Below the pieces are notes generated by a model. The model ran no database searches and was not told the DNA's origin. It saw only the letters and a program-made list of their open reading frames with translations. A DNA stretch of 34,252 bases, taken from Gnetum montanum. Its lineage: Eukaryota > Streptophyta > Gnetopsida > Gnetales > Gnetaceae. The DNA is taken from NCBI GenBank assembly GCA_015680685.1, contig MNCI01025442.1:599371-633622 (forward strand). The letters run 5' to 3'. Shown here piece by piece: positions 1 to 10,948 of this stretch. The position numbers were made by a program, and so were the translations under genes. The stretch's first letter is position 1. Each line of letters opens with the position of its first letter.

Positions 1-340
1 GGAGTTGTGCTCAAATGTTTTTGCAAAATTTTATTTGTTACAAGTAGGTATTATAAGGACCGCGTAGACTAGGCAGTTGAACAAAATAGGAAATTTTCAA
101 CAACTCACAGTACTTGGCAAAGTTGGCTGAATCTCTTTAAAGTAAGTCATTTGTAGTTTACACGCAACGCAATCGTTACATTTCTCATAACCGCACGCCG
201 AAACAGCACACACACATATTCACATTAACTACTGAGTTTATTTGGAGGTATCTGGGCCTTGGTGTTGCCAGAGACCAGCAGGCACCTAAATCCTGTTTGA
301 GGACACTTGTTGGCGGTCGCGTCCCAAACGGTCGCCAACA
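1..340. other. Unidentified sequence abutting truncated Athila-like gag
   Basis: No coding region is convincing here. Homology between Athila-like copies A and B starts abruptly at 341, where both share the stretch beginning GTTACCTTATCCTCAAGG; in copy B the sequence on the other side is different gag sequence. Positions 1-340 are therefore foreign to the Athila-like element, and 340/341 is a junction. The foreign side ends in a TG...CA hairpin, which suggests the terminus of another inserted element, possibly an LTR. Its other end lies outside the window, so this stays an inference. Confidence 0.5.
308..340. repeat. Short hairpin at the end of the foreign segment
   Basis: TGTTGGCG at 308-315 is the exact reverse complement of CGCCAACA at 333-340, separated by a 17-base loop, in a locally GC-rich patch. 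The segment begins TG and ends CA exactly at the junction with gag sequence, as an LTR terminus would. A CACTA-type end was considered because CACT lies just upstream, but the orientation does not fit. Confidence 0.5.
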
Positions 341-1426
341 GTTACCTTATCCTCAAGGTAACCCAAGGCAGTTTTACCAACCCTTAACATATTATCCAAG
401 TGGAGCTCCACCACAACCAAATGAACAATATCAATAGTGGCAACACCTACAATCATGTGGAATGCCATTACCACGACAATAATATCCTTACTATCAACCT
501 GACCCATACGGATACTACGTGCAGTAGCCAATCTCTCCACGTGACTCCACTAGTTATGTTACTCCTTAGCCTCACTACCAGGCCCACGAATACTATAGAA
601 CTCCTTCTCCTAGGAGTGATGTTCCACAAACATACTATCCTTCTCATCTGACTACACCTCTTCCACCCTTGGCTCCATTAGCACCTGCTCCAACTATGCA
701 AGGTGAGTTCCTTGCTCAGCTGCAGCAATGTAATGCTACAAGGGTTGTCAATCCTCAACCCACTGTTGGTTTAGACAACCACACAAAGAAGAGACCTTTC
801 TTTAAAATCAATAATCCAACCAAGTCCTTACAACCAAAAGTCACTGATTCTCCAAAGGCACCACCATCATTCGAATCTTTAGAGCTTCCTTCAAACCAAA
901 GACCGTGCTTCACGCACACGGTCATGTTGACTCATGCCATTATCAATTGGATTAAAGCTGGTCATATTCCTAGGAAACTCTCTAATATTGGAAGTCCTCT
1001 TATCTATTTACAAATCATAGGAAATGAGCATTGAAAAACTCTTTTGGATTTAGGTTTTGGTGTTAACTTGATCTCCCAAGAAATGTACAAAGCTAGAACC
1101 TGCCTCCACTAAAAAAGAGTAACATTCATCTAGAGTTGGTTGACTAGTCCATCATTGTCCCATGAGGACTACTGAAAGACATTGTTACCACTATTTATGG
1201 GTGGTCATATCTAGCCGATTTCCTAGTGATTCAAGTCAACAACTATAAGGGGGATTTCCCAATCATTATAGAAAGAGCATGGCTAAGCACGATTGATGCA
1301 TGCCTAGGAATACATGATCTTTCCCTAGAAATATCAAAGGAAAAAACATTTGGAAAGATCAAGAAGAAGAAAGTTTCATGCATCGCATACAATGACACAA
1401 GGTGCAACTACGTGCAGAAGTCCTAG
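341..1426 (+). pseudogene. gag C-terminus and aspartic protease remnant (copy A)
   Basis: A proline/glutamine-rich gag linker (341-870) leads into a retroviral-type aspartic protease. The protease core LLDLGFGVNLIS (about 1041-1076) corresponds to the LLDLGA-type active site of plant Ty3/gypsy proteases, with Asp kept and the following Gly-Ala altered to Gly-Phe. The protease C-terminal half, DFLVIQVNNYKGDF onward (1219-1310), is readable in another frame because one base is missing near 1093 compared with copy B. The TGA at 1032 replaces the CGA present in copy B, a single C-to-T change. The protein would have processed the Gag-Pol polyprotein in the virus-like particle; this copy cannot. 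Confidence 0.75.
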
Positions 1427-1567
1427 TTTGTATAATGTTTAACATTGCCTGCATAAAACTAGTGTGCACAAGTGACTAACATACAAAGATGCTTGTATGT
1501 AGTAGTGACAAGATAGGAAGACACCTAGTGGCTAACAACTGATTGAGAGAGCAACTCAACTTTATGC

Positions 1568-3180
1568 ATGGACCTAATTGAGAGCTTAACTTATGCCTAT
1601 ATTGATAACATAGATACCTTAGAGAAAGTCCACTGCCAATGTTCAAGTGCTGATACCAAAAATACCAACTGGGGAAAGTTGGAAATCCCTAATGAGTTTA
1701 AGCAAGAGCCCCTTGAGTTAAAATTACTACCCACCAGTATGGAATACACATTTCTTAAGAATGGAAAACTGGTGATCATTAATGCTAAGCTCACTCCTCA
1801 ACAGAACCGAAGATTGTTGGAAATGATAAAAAAATGATCAAAAGCCTTTGCTTGGTCATATCCTGAATTAATCAGAATATATCCTAGGATATGTCAATAT
1901 AGAATTTACATTGACCCCTCCATGAAGCCTCAATGACAACCACAGAGGTGATTGAATCCAAAGCTTAAGCAAGTCGTTAAAGAAGAAATTGAACAACCTC
2001 TAAAAGTTAGGTTCATCTACCCCATTGCTAATAGTGAATGGATTAGCCCATTAGACATTGTGCCTAAAAAGGGAGGTAAATAGGGGATGTGTATAGATTT
2101 TAGGCTACTGAACATGGCAACATTCAAAGATGACTTTCCATTTCCATTCATCAACCAAGTCTTAGATACCATTATAGGGCATTGCTACTATAGTTTTTTG
2201 GATGGTTATAGTGGATACAATCAAATTTAAATAGCACCAAAAGACAAGGCCAAGATCATATTCACAAGTCCTTGGGAAACATTTTCATATAGGTAGATGT
2301 TTTTTGGCTTGTGCAATGTCCCGGTAACATTTCAACGTTTGGTTGTAAGCATATTTCAACAACAAATAGGAAATGGTGTGGAGGTCTTTATGGACGATTT
2401 CTCCACCTATGGAGTGGACTTCAAATAAGCATTGGACCAACTAGAGAAAGTACTGAAACAATGTGTTGAAACCAACTTAAGGCTTAATTGGAAAAAAATC
2501 CATTTAATGGTCCAAGAAGGCATTGTATTAGGGCACAAGATTTCACAAATAGGGATAAAGGTAGATCCTGAGAAAATTAAGGTCAGCCAAGGAATCACTT
2601 GGAAACCTGAAACTATAAAAGACATTCGATCATTCCTTGGACATACTGGCTATTATAGATGCTTCATTGAGAACTTTTCAAAGATCACAAAACCATTGGT
2701 AGAATTAATGAAGAATGATGTACCCCTTGAATGGACCAGGGAATGTGAGCTAGTTTTCCAAACTTTGAAATAGAAGCATGTAGAAACACCCATTCTACAA
2801 GCTCTTAATTGGTCTAGACTATTCCACATAATGACTGACACATCCAACTTTGCTTTAGAAGTCGTATTTACACAATTAGATGACCAAAAGCGACCCTATT
2901 ACATTCACTGTGCAAGTTGAAGTATTGTTGGTGCACAACTCAACTACACCACAACTGAAAAAGAGTTAATGGCTATGGTGTTTGCACTAGAAAAATTCAA
3001 ACACTATCTATTAGGCTATAAGATATTTGTACACACGGATCATAGTGCAATTTGGTTTCTGATGAATAAACCTATGGTGAGCCCTCACATTATACAATGG
3101 CTCGTGATCTTACAATGATCGATTGTAAAGGCATCGAGAATGTTGTTGCTAATCATTTATCTTGGTTATGATGGGATAAC
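1568..3180 (+). pseudogene. Reverse transcriptase-RNase H remnant (copy A)
   Basis: Translation of the frame starting at 1568 gives the RT linker (EIPNEFKQEPLELKLLP), the RT fingers (IVPKKGG, CIDFRLLN), SFLDGYSGYNQI with the first catalytic Asp, FGLCNVP, and the active site FMDD at 2387-2398. The thumb/connection part ([16 protein letters not shown]) follows, then RNase H with MTDTSNF, TTTEKELMAM and VHTDHSA, which carry the acidic catalytic residues. The frame is cut by at least eight stops, several explained by CGA, CAA, CAG or TGG turning into a stop by one transition. RT and RNase H copy element RNA into DNA. The catalytic residues look intact, so loss of function comes from the stops. 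Confidence 0.88.
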
Positions 3181-3454
3181 AAAGAGGAAAAATATCCAAT
3201 TTTTGACCATTTCTCTGATGAACTCCTCTTTGCAGGTGTAATAAATAATCAATTACCCACTGATACAAATTGGTATAGTAGCATTCTCACTTATCTACTT
3301 ACACAAGAAACACCACAAGGGCTAGACATTAAAAAGAAACAATAGTTTCTTCACCAAGCCAAATATTTCATGAAAATCAATGGACACCTCTATAATATAT
3401 GCTTCAATGGCTTGTCCGATGGTGTGTTCTCGATGTAGATCAATTGTGAGTTCT

Positions 3455-4500
3455 CCAAGATGCTCATGAGGGCCCTTGTGGGGGTCATTATGCTAGCAGA
3501 CAAACAACCATTAAAATATTTCTTGTAGGATACTATTGGCCTACATTGTTCTAGGATGTTCATCATTTTGTCCAATCTTGTGAGCATTGCCAACATGATG
3601 GGGGAATGACTACTAGAATGGAGGGTCCACAACAATGGATTCAACTCAACATATGGGGTATTGATTTTATGGGGCTTATCACACCAATGTCCAATGAAAA
3701 AGCTTACATTGTTATTGTTGTTGACTATTTTACAAAGTGGGTAGAAGCAACCACTGTTACGAACTGTACATCATCTACCATTGTACAATTTTTTCAACAA
3801 AAAATTGTAAATAGGTTTGGTGTGCCTCGTGCACTTATTTTTGACAATGGTACACATTTTACAGGTGCTAATTTTTGGAAGTTGATGCAATGCTTAGGAG
3901 TTGAGCATAACCTAACTACACCATATCATCCTTAAGCGAATGATCAAGCTGAAGTCACCAATAGAGAAATCACGAGAATATTGACATGGACCATTAGCAA
4001 ATATAGGTGAGACTAGAGCACCAAACTAAAGATTCTCTTTGGGCATATCACTCCACATGAAAACTCCCTATAGGCTACTCTAGCTATGAGTTAGTGTATG
4101 GTAAACTTCCAACACTTCCTATCCAAGTTGAACTTCGAATACTACCTACAGCATGTGACCTCAACCTTGACCTTAGTCTAGCATAGAAAGAATGGTTTAT
4201 GAACCTTAACTTGCTAGATGAAAAATCAATTAGCTACCATGTCATCCAAAAAACTTCACAAGGCCTTCAACAAACAATGTTATGACCTGAAAATTAGAAA
4301 AGTGAAATAACAACTAGGGGATAAGGTTCTTTATTGGAATCCCACACATGTGCCATAATGAACTAAATTTCAAATGTTGTGGGAAGGACCTTATATTATT
4401 CATGAAACTTTTCTTTTAGTGGCCATGATGATCTATAAGCTTGAAAGCCTAGGTAGGAAATTATTAGTTAACATCTAGCAAACCAAACCCTTCCATGAGC
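3455..4500 (+). pseudogene. Integrase remnant (copy A)
   Basis: From AHEGPCGGHYA (about 3455) the frame holds an HHCC zinc finger (His-His, then SCEHC) followed by the catalytic core. WGIDFMG supplies the first Asp (about 3660), FDNGTHF the second Asp (about 3841), and the Glu of QAEVTN lies 35 residues after the second Asp, the classical DDE spacing. A TAA at 3933-3935, where copy B has CAA, sits between the last two catalytic residues. Further stops break the C-terminal region, which ends in LGDKVLYWNP and WEGPYIIHE, a GPY/F-like module. No chromodomain follows, in contrast to copy D. The stops make it non-functional. Confidence 0.87.
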
Positions 4501-6528
4501 CTAAAATGGCCAATACTAATACTACTTCTGTTAATGGACAACCTTGCTCACTATTTTGGATCTCCTCTTTTTCACTCAATCATGGGGGAGATGGCCACCA
4601 ATGCTAGTCATTTTAAGCCCTCAGTCTCTTTTGTTCTTTTTTTTACACCTTTTTTGTTTTACACATTTTTCATGTTTACTTGTTTTTTTGGTTTTACACC
4701 ATCGTTAACATTTTTACTATTTCTTTCTCTATTAAATTTGTTTGAATTACTCTCACTCGTTGTATAATAAGTGCTCATGATGATGGATTGTGTTATAATA
4801 GTGTCGATTGCTAATGTTTGGTTTTTACCTTTGACTTTCAATGTTAATGCTAAGATATGGGTTCTTTTGATAAAATAGGTAATGAGTCCATGTTATCCAT
4901 TCATCCATTCAACTCTATGATCTCCCTTTGTTTTGGAAATGAATTTTCCATTTTTCTAAGCAAACTTATTAATGAATTGTGACTTGGTACTTTTCAAACC
5001 AAGGAAAGATTTGAATGGATTGAAAAGGGTGTGACTTCAAGGGGATTCAACACATTTGTGCTAGCCATTCTCCTGGGTACTTGGATGTTTTTCATGGGTT
5101 TTCTACCATTCCGCTATTGACCAGTATTAGGAAGTTGACTAAATCAAATAAGTCTTTTCATGGTGTGTTTCTCACTCAAAAAAGAAAAAGGAAAAAAAAA
5201 AGAAACTGATGGGAATTCAAAGCACACCCCTTAGACATAATAAAGTAATATGGGCTACAAGCACTAGTTAGGAACTAGAAAGACATGTTACCCATGCCTG
5301 AAGGTTTCCTCTAACTAAGGCCCTTTCTTGCTTATTGCTTCTCTATCTTTCTCTTGTTGGAATGGTGGTGGCTCTATTAAAGCATTCTTGTTACTTTAAG
5401 AGAATGGGTTGGTCAAGTGTGTTTATGTGAGGCCACTAGATGTGGTTAGTTTTAATTTGGATTTCAGCTGAATTGTATTAAGTCACCTTAAGCACATACT
5501 ACACACATGGCTTTACACAACCTTAATTTTGGGATTCCATTCCATTCCATCATCTCTTTCCATATTGCTTCCCATATTCCACCTCATTCCCAATTTTATG
5601 ATTAGTATATATCTTAGTAGACACATTTTTTGTCTTTGGTAAATTCTTTTGGGACAATTCTTAACTACTGTGTCCATTTCTCATCCCTAGAGCCTATGGA
5701 CTCTTTCGTTTATGGGTTTTTTAGGGCATCAAGGGCATGAGCTTGCTTTGGGGAGGACCCACTGGCATTCCCTTATGGTGCAATTATTAAGCTCTTTCCC
5801 TTAAACATTCCTTGCAATCAAATATTTCTCATTTCACCCCATCAATGACATCCATTTTTGTTTTTGTTTTCTCAGCTCTACCATTGTTACTTCTTTAATT
5901 TTTCTTATTCTTTTATTTTCCTTCTTAAAGCTACTGGAGTTTGCTTTTAGTCATGGGGGCCCTGTCATAAAATTTTTTCAATTCATTACTTATCTTACCC
6001 TTACACCTTAGGTAGTTATTAGTTACAAACCTCTAACCTAGTATTTGCCATACCCACAACCTAGCCAAGGTGCTTCATATCAAGGCAAGGTATCAACTGC
6101 ATTATGTCTCCTCTATCCTTGCTAATTTGTGACTATGCTATGTGTGCATATGGTGCTTACATGAACAATAGGCTAGAATAGGAGGGAGCACTCAGGATGG
6201 ACTATTGAAAAAGCATTCACACAAGGAACAAGCTTAGTCACGTGGCTATGGATGAACAATGGTGTGCACAATTTCGAAATTAGTAGCAATGCACCTAATT
6301 TTCTTTCTTCTCTCTCTCTCTCTCTTCAAGTTTTTGAATGAGAGTCTAGATGTCATCTATGTACAATGTTCGCCACAATGGGTATGAACACCAATGCTAC
6401 AATATGTTTGTCAATCCATTCACTGGGCACTTTGAGTCTATCATTTCATGTCATCATTAGTTGTCGTACAGTCAATAATTTCATACCTTCCCAATATTTT
6501 ATAAGGAACTTGAGAATGAGTTTTCATT
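4501..6528 (+). other. Pol-to-LTR spacer of copy A, no gene
   Basis: About 2 kb between the end of pol and the PPT. It starts with a T-rich stretch containing repeated TTTTACAC-like words (4630-4780), and it aligns with the same region of copies B (10949-12949, reverse strand) and C (32232-34252, reverse strand). Athila elements often carry an envelope-like reading frame here, but I see no long frame, signal peptide or conserved protein in any of the three copies. PPT-like motifs sit at 4577-4590 and 5949-5959. Confidence 0.7.
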
Positions 6529-6542
6529 CAGTCATGGGGTTA
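6529..6542 (+). promoter_or_regulatory. Polypurine tract of copy A
   Basis: CAGTCATGGGGTTA lies immediately 5' of the 3' LTR. The equivalent sites in copies B and C read CAGTCATGGGGGTA. It is the expected primer site for plus-strand DNA synthesis, recognised by position and G-run. Confidence 0.7.
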
Positions 6543-7353
6543 TGATGAGTCGCAATATCGGGACCGTGACGATGAGTCATGATATTGGGACTGGGATATC
6601 GGATCCACGATATTGGGTCCGCGATATCAGAGCCCACCAAGAGATATCGGTCATCTGATGTCAGAACCTGTCTTATTACCTATAAATTAGATGTGGGTAC
6701 ACTTGGTTTGGTAATTAGATAGTTAGTTTTTTACCGAATTCTTACAGTTTCTCCTTTCTAGAGTTAGAATTATTTTTGAGTGTTTGCAATAGGAGTCATA
6801 AAGTGAACGAATCTTTATTCGAGCATTGTGTACCTAAGCACACCTTGTGTGCGGAAATAAAGATGAACTTTCTGATAAACCTTGCAACATTCAGAATAGC
6901 TTATTTATTACATTTAATGTTACTTACAACTATTTAATTCTTTCATTAGTTAATTAATTTTTTTGTGTCAAATTAACCTAGTAACGACTAGTGTTTGGTA
7001 ATCCTAGTAGTGTTGCGCTGGTTTAAGATGTGTATGGAGAGTGGAAATAGATGCTAGTGTTAGGAATAGTTAGAGCCTAGTTGATTAGATAAATTAACTT
7101 AGTTACTCAATTATTTCACTTCTCCCTTTTAAGCACTATGAACATAAAACATAAAAGACAATAAAAATCACGTCTCTCAAGTTTACTTAACCATACAATT
7201 GTGCCATACAAGTAAGCTTGGGAAGACAACGATAGCATAACTCATCCTAGTTCTAAGTAAGTGCATGAGTACTTAGTCCTTGGAGTTCGATCGAATTGTG
7301 CATGAACGCTTGTATTCGTATGGTTGAGTGTAGGGGTACCTCGCCACTCATCA
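6543..7353 (+). repeat. 3' LTR of copy A (811 bp)
   Basis: The LTR starts TGATGAG and ends CTCATCA, so its tips are perfect inverted repeats. It aligns as reverse complement with the LTRs of copy B (10090-10934, 19185-19997) and copy C (31290-32217). U3 contains the ATATCG-type motif cluster and a TATA box. The five bases after it are ATAGG, the candidate target duplication, whose partner would lie left of the window. Confidence 0.9.
6554..6690 (+). promoter_or_regulatory. U3 promoter: ATATC-motif cluster and TATA box (copy A)
   Basis: Six GATATC/GATATT-type words lie between 6554 and 6650, many followed by GG or flanked by CG, and TATAAATTAG follows at 6681-6690. The arrangement, a motif cluster just upstream of TATA, recurs in all four LTRs of this family in the window. 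Which factor, if any, binds is not known from the sequence. Confidence 0.5.
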
Positions 7354-9040
7354 ATAGGGCTTTGTCAATAGGGCTATGCTGATGAGGCTATGTCAACGCA
7401 TCTAAGATGTGTTGCCTATTAATACATCAACACATTCTCATCCATACATATGTAGCGATGCATCTAAGATATGTTGATAGGGATGTGTTGATGGGAATGC
7501 ATTGAAGAAGTTGCTTGACATATTAGGTCTCATTAAGGTATCTCCAAAAACATTAAACTTTCTTTTTTAAATTCTCTCTTCAATGATATGATGTACTTTG
7601 AATTATTTTAATAATATTATTTAATTTTTGGGTTTTGACATTTACCTTAAATTTATTTTATTTTATTTTATAATTTTTAAAATAAAGTAAAAATATGATT
7701 ATGAGATATGTTAATATATATTTAGGGTTTATTCTAGTTATTATTTTACTTTATCTTAGAACATGTTCCTGGACATGTGTTTCACTCTAATCTTCTCTTG
7801 GTGATTTTAACTCATTGGTTGACCATGAGATCCATTTTTCGAAAACATGTTATCCTATTTTTTAAAAATAGATTATTAACTTTGTATTCTTGAAATTTCC
7901 CCAACCTTAAATTTTATGGCTATAAATACTTAACAATGCTAACTCTCTTGACATTAATTTTGTATTATTCTCTCTCTTTGTAATCTCTTGTTAGTGATAA
8001 TTCTTTGTAGATCTCTTGGTGATTTCTAGATTTGAACTTGTTCTTGTTGGCAAAGCTTTGGTGATTGATATTTAAAGATAGAGGAAATATTCTTTATTCC
8101 ATCAATCCTAATAAGTAGCTTACCTTCTTATACTTGTCTTCTTGTTTATGGTGGTTAGAATTGATGATCTAACCATTTACATATATTGTTGATCTAATGT
8201 TAGCTTGCTGTCTCTTATCATAATTCGTCATTCGTGATCTTCTACTTATGTTTTGGCTTTATCTTCCTACTACATCATCTCCTCCTCCTAATAGTGGCAT
8301 TCCAATATGTCATGACCTAGATTACAATAGATTTAAGGTTGAGACTAAAGTTATAATGAATTTTTGGTATGTTTTCTGAAGTGATGCATACATCTTGGTT
8401 AGGGTAGAAATGGTTTGTTCAAATGATAATGACTAGCAAACATTTCAAATATGTATGGACATGTTTGAAGTGTTAGAATTCTTGGACAATCACTTAAGAG
8501 AACATAATTAGTATAATTTTTAGAGGTCACTGATATATGACTTATTATCAATGGACAAGCATTTGTGATGGTTGGAAATTGACCATGTTGACTTGGGGAT
8601 TGACATTTAGTCAATATCATACCTCGTTTAGGCTAATGTAAGGAGCTAGGATTGTAGGATATTCATAGAGTTGATACTACCCATAATATAACATAATATT
8701 TGATCTAAACATGCATAAGGATTTCTAACATAACAGTTGATCTTGTCTCGCATGATGGCTAATTTAAGTTAGTATCAGCCTTGTAATTTTTCTAATGCTA
8801 GGAGCCTTACAAGAATACCATTTCTATGAGTAAACCAAACATCTATGAGTATACATTTTATCATTAACTATAAGTTAAATGTTTATGTAGATAAAACTTT
8901 TAGTGTCTCTAATGATGTATTTTGTTGCTTAGGCCTCATCCTTCAGTCATGTTCCAAGGAGCTTTTAAGTGAATTTCTTGTACCATGAAGGTGTTCTAAC
9001 CCTTCATGCATGTGTTCCATGCAAATTTAGCTATAAGGTT
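7354..9040. other. AT-rich intergenic stretch, no gene
   Basis: No reading frame resembles a known protein. The part at 7360-7500 repeats words such as GCATCTAAGAT and ATGTGTTGAT. The part at 7550-7740 is extremely AT-rich. A TATA-like CTATAAATACTT at about 7919 followed by TCTCTCTCTTTG-type sequence resembles a decayed LTR of another element, but no matching second LTR or terminal repeat could be found. Confidence 0.4.
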
Positions 9041-9240
9041 TGGAGGTAGACAAGATAGAGCTTGAAGAAGGATCAACATAGGATGAAAGATTATCTCATT
9101 ATGCCTTTCTTGTTATGTTGTTGGCTATTATAAAGATTTCTAACATTGGAGGTAGACAATGTGGAGCTTGAAGAAGGATCAACATAGGATGAAAGATTAT
9201 CTCGTTATGCCTTTCTCATTATGTTGTTGGCCATTATATA
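9041..9240. repeat. 106-bp direct tandem duplication
   Basis: GGAGGTAGACAA...GAGCTTGAAGAAGG and the following sequence occur twice, starting at 9041 and at 9147. The two copies differ at only a few positions, so the duplication is younger than most repeats around it. It does not appear to be coding. Confidence 0.85.
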
Positions 9241-9302
9241 GAATTGTAACAAGGCATAAGTGACATGTGTACTAATGTAAGTTTTCCATTATATGGATTT
9301 CT

Positions 9303-10089
9303 AATTTGGGACATGAATATAGAATTTATGCTAAACTCTAATTCATTTTGTAACTTATTATATGGATTTGTAATTTGGGCCATGAATATAGAATTTATGT
9401 TGAACTTGTAATTTGGAACATGAATATAGAATTTATGTTGAACTCTAATTCATTTTGTAATTTATGTTGAATTTATGTTGTAACGTATTATATGGATTTG
9501 AAATTTGGGCCATGAATATAGTATTTATGTTAAACTCTAATTCATTTTGTAACTTATTATATGGATTTGTAATTTGGGCTATGAATATAGAATTTAGGGT
9601 GAACTCTAATTTATGTTGTAACAAGGCCTAGGTGGCTCAAATTTGTGTTGAACTCTAGTTCATATTGTAAATTATTATATGATTTTGTATTTTGGGCCAT
9701 GAATAAATAATTTATGTTGAACTCTAATTCCTGTTATAACAAGGTCTAAGTCACTCAATATGTATGTAAGATTTATTATATGGTTTTTTATTTTAGGCCA
9801 TGAATATGACATTTATGTTAAACTCTAATTCATGTTGTAATGAGGCCCAAGTGGCTAAATATGTATGTAAGTTTTATTTTAGATTATATGGTTTTATATT
9901 TTGAGCCATGAATATAGAATTTATGTTGAACTCCAATTCATGTTGTAACAAGGCCTAAGTGGCTAATATGAATGTAAGTTTTATTTATCCAAAAATTTAT
10001 GTTATATGGTTTTGTATTTTGGGCCATGAATATAGAATTGATGTTGAACTTTAATTCATGTTGTAACAAAGCATAAGTGGCTTAATATG
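9303..10089. repeat. AT-rich minisatellite, left part
   Basis: At least nine diverged copies of a core reading GGGCCATGAATATAGAATTT are followed by TTGAACTCTAATTCATGTTG, at about 9306, 9373, 9412, 9505, 9574, 9692, 9793, 9899 and 10019. Spacing varies from 40 to 120 bp because units carry different insertions such as TAACAAGGCCTAAGTGGCT. The array is interrupted by copy B and continues at 20003. Confidence 0.8.
10085..10089. repeat. Target-site duplication, left (copy B)
   Basis: ATATG directly before the LTR tip TGATGAG; the same five bases directly follow the other LTR at 19998-20002. Five-base duplications are standard for Ty3/gypsy integrases. Confidence 0.9.
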
Positions 10090-10934
10090 TGATGAGTAGC
10101 GAGGTACCCCTACGCTCAACCATACGAATACGAGCATTATGCATGATTTGGTTGAACTCCAAGGACTAAGTGCTTATGCACCTTCATAGAACAAGGATGG
10201 GTTAGGCAATCGTTGTCTTCCCAAGCTTACTCGTATGGCATAATTGTATGGTTAAGTAAACTTAAGGTATATGATTTTTATTTTTTTTATGTTTTATGTC
10301 CTCATGCTAAAGAGGGAAAAAGTGAATTAATTGAATAACTAATTTAAATTAACTAATCAGATAGGTCCTAACTAGTCCTAACACTAGCGTCCGTTTCCAC
10401 TTTCCATATACATCCTGAACCAGTGCAACATTGCTAAGATTACCAAATGCTAATCATTACTAGGTTACCAAGTGTTCCACGCATGATTGAAGTCATCATA
10501 CTAAGTGTGCTTATTTGTGAAAATTAATGAATCAATAAAAGTAGCATTAATTAACTAATGAAAGCATTAAAAAACTATAAATAGCATTAAGGGTGAGAGA
10601 TAAGCTATTCTAAATGTTGCAAGGTTTATCACAAAGTTTGTCTTTATTTCTGGACACAAGGTGTGCTCAGGTACATAATGCTCGAATAAAGATCCATTTA
10701 CTTTATGACTCCTACTATGGGCACTTTGAAATAATTCTAACTCTAAGAGGGAGAAACTACAAGAGTTTGGGTAAGGGACTAAGAACTAATTTCCAAATCA
10801 AGTGTACCCGCCTCTTATTTATAGGCAATGAGATAGGTCCCAATATCAGATGTTTGATATTGCTTAGCAAGATCTAATATCGTAGACCCAATATCGCGGA
10901 CATGATATTGTGGCCCTAATATGATAGCTCATCA
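10090..10934 (-). repeat. 3' LTR of copy B (845 bp)
   Basis: Bounded by TGATGAG and CTCATCA. In element orientation the U3 end lies at 10934, with ATATC-type motifs at 10846-10925 and a TATAAATAAG box at about 10814-10823. It is about 30 bp longer than its partner, mainly because of an extra ATATC-motif block near the U3 end. Confidence 0.92.
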
Positions 10935-10948
10935 TACCCCCATGACTG
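10935..10948 (-). promoter_or_regulatory. Polypurine tract of copy B
   Basis: On the minus strand CAGTCATGGGGGTA directly precedes the LTR tip TGATGAG, the expected plus-strand primer position. Confidence 0.75.

Larger units (their letters stand above)
341..7353 (+). mobile_element. Athila-like Ty3/gypsy copy A, 5'-truncated
   Basis: Remnants occur in the order gag C-terminus, protease, reverse transcriptase, RNase H, integrase, a 2-kb spacer, a PPT and a 3' LTR, all on the plus strand. The order RT-RNH-IN defines Ty3/gypsy, and the FMDD active site and the long non-coding stretch after pol point to the Athila side of the family. The same architecture is repeated in copy B at 10090-19997 on the other strand. 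The 5' LTR, the PBS and most of gag are missing, because the homology stops at 341. Many in-frame stops and small indels show that the copy is dead. The lineage call rests on protein motifs and on the PBS of copy B. Confidence 0.88.

Noticed and set aside
296-340. A CACTA transposon end, because CACT is followed by a GC-rich hairpin.
   Set aside because: Reading from CACT the element would extend into gag sequence, which is shared with copy B and belongs to the retrotransposon.
1034-1690. A possible programmed frameshift between protease and RT, because copies A and B both read RT in the same changed phase relative to the protease start and the interval is 602 bases in both.
   Set aside because: The one-base deletions lie at different places: near 1093 in copy A (inside the protease) and near 16222-16226 in copy B (protease C-terminus). 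They are independent mutations with the same net effect.
4495-4767. A hydrophobic 90-codon frame after pol of copy A, resembling a membrane protein.
   Set aside because: The hydrophobicity comes from a T-rich TTTTACAC-type stretch. Similar A/T-rich sequence in copies B and C gives unrelated frames.
9303-10089. A CRISPR-like array.
   Set aside because: Repeats are diverged and spacing is irregular, with related rather than unique spacers, in eukaryotic sequence; it is a minisatellite.
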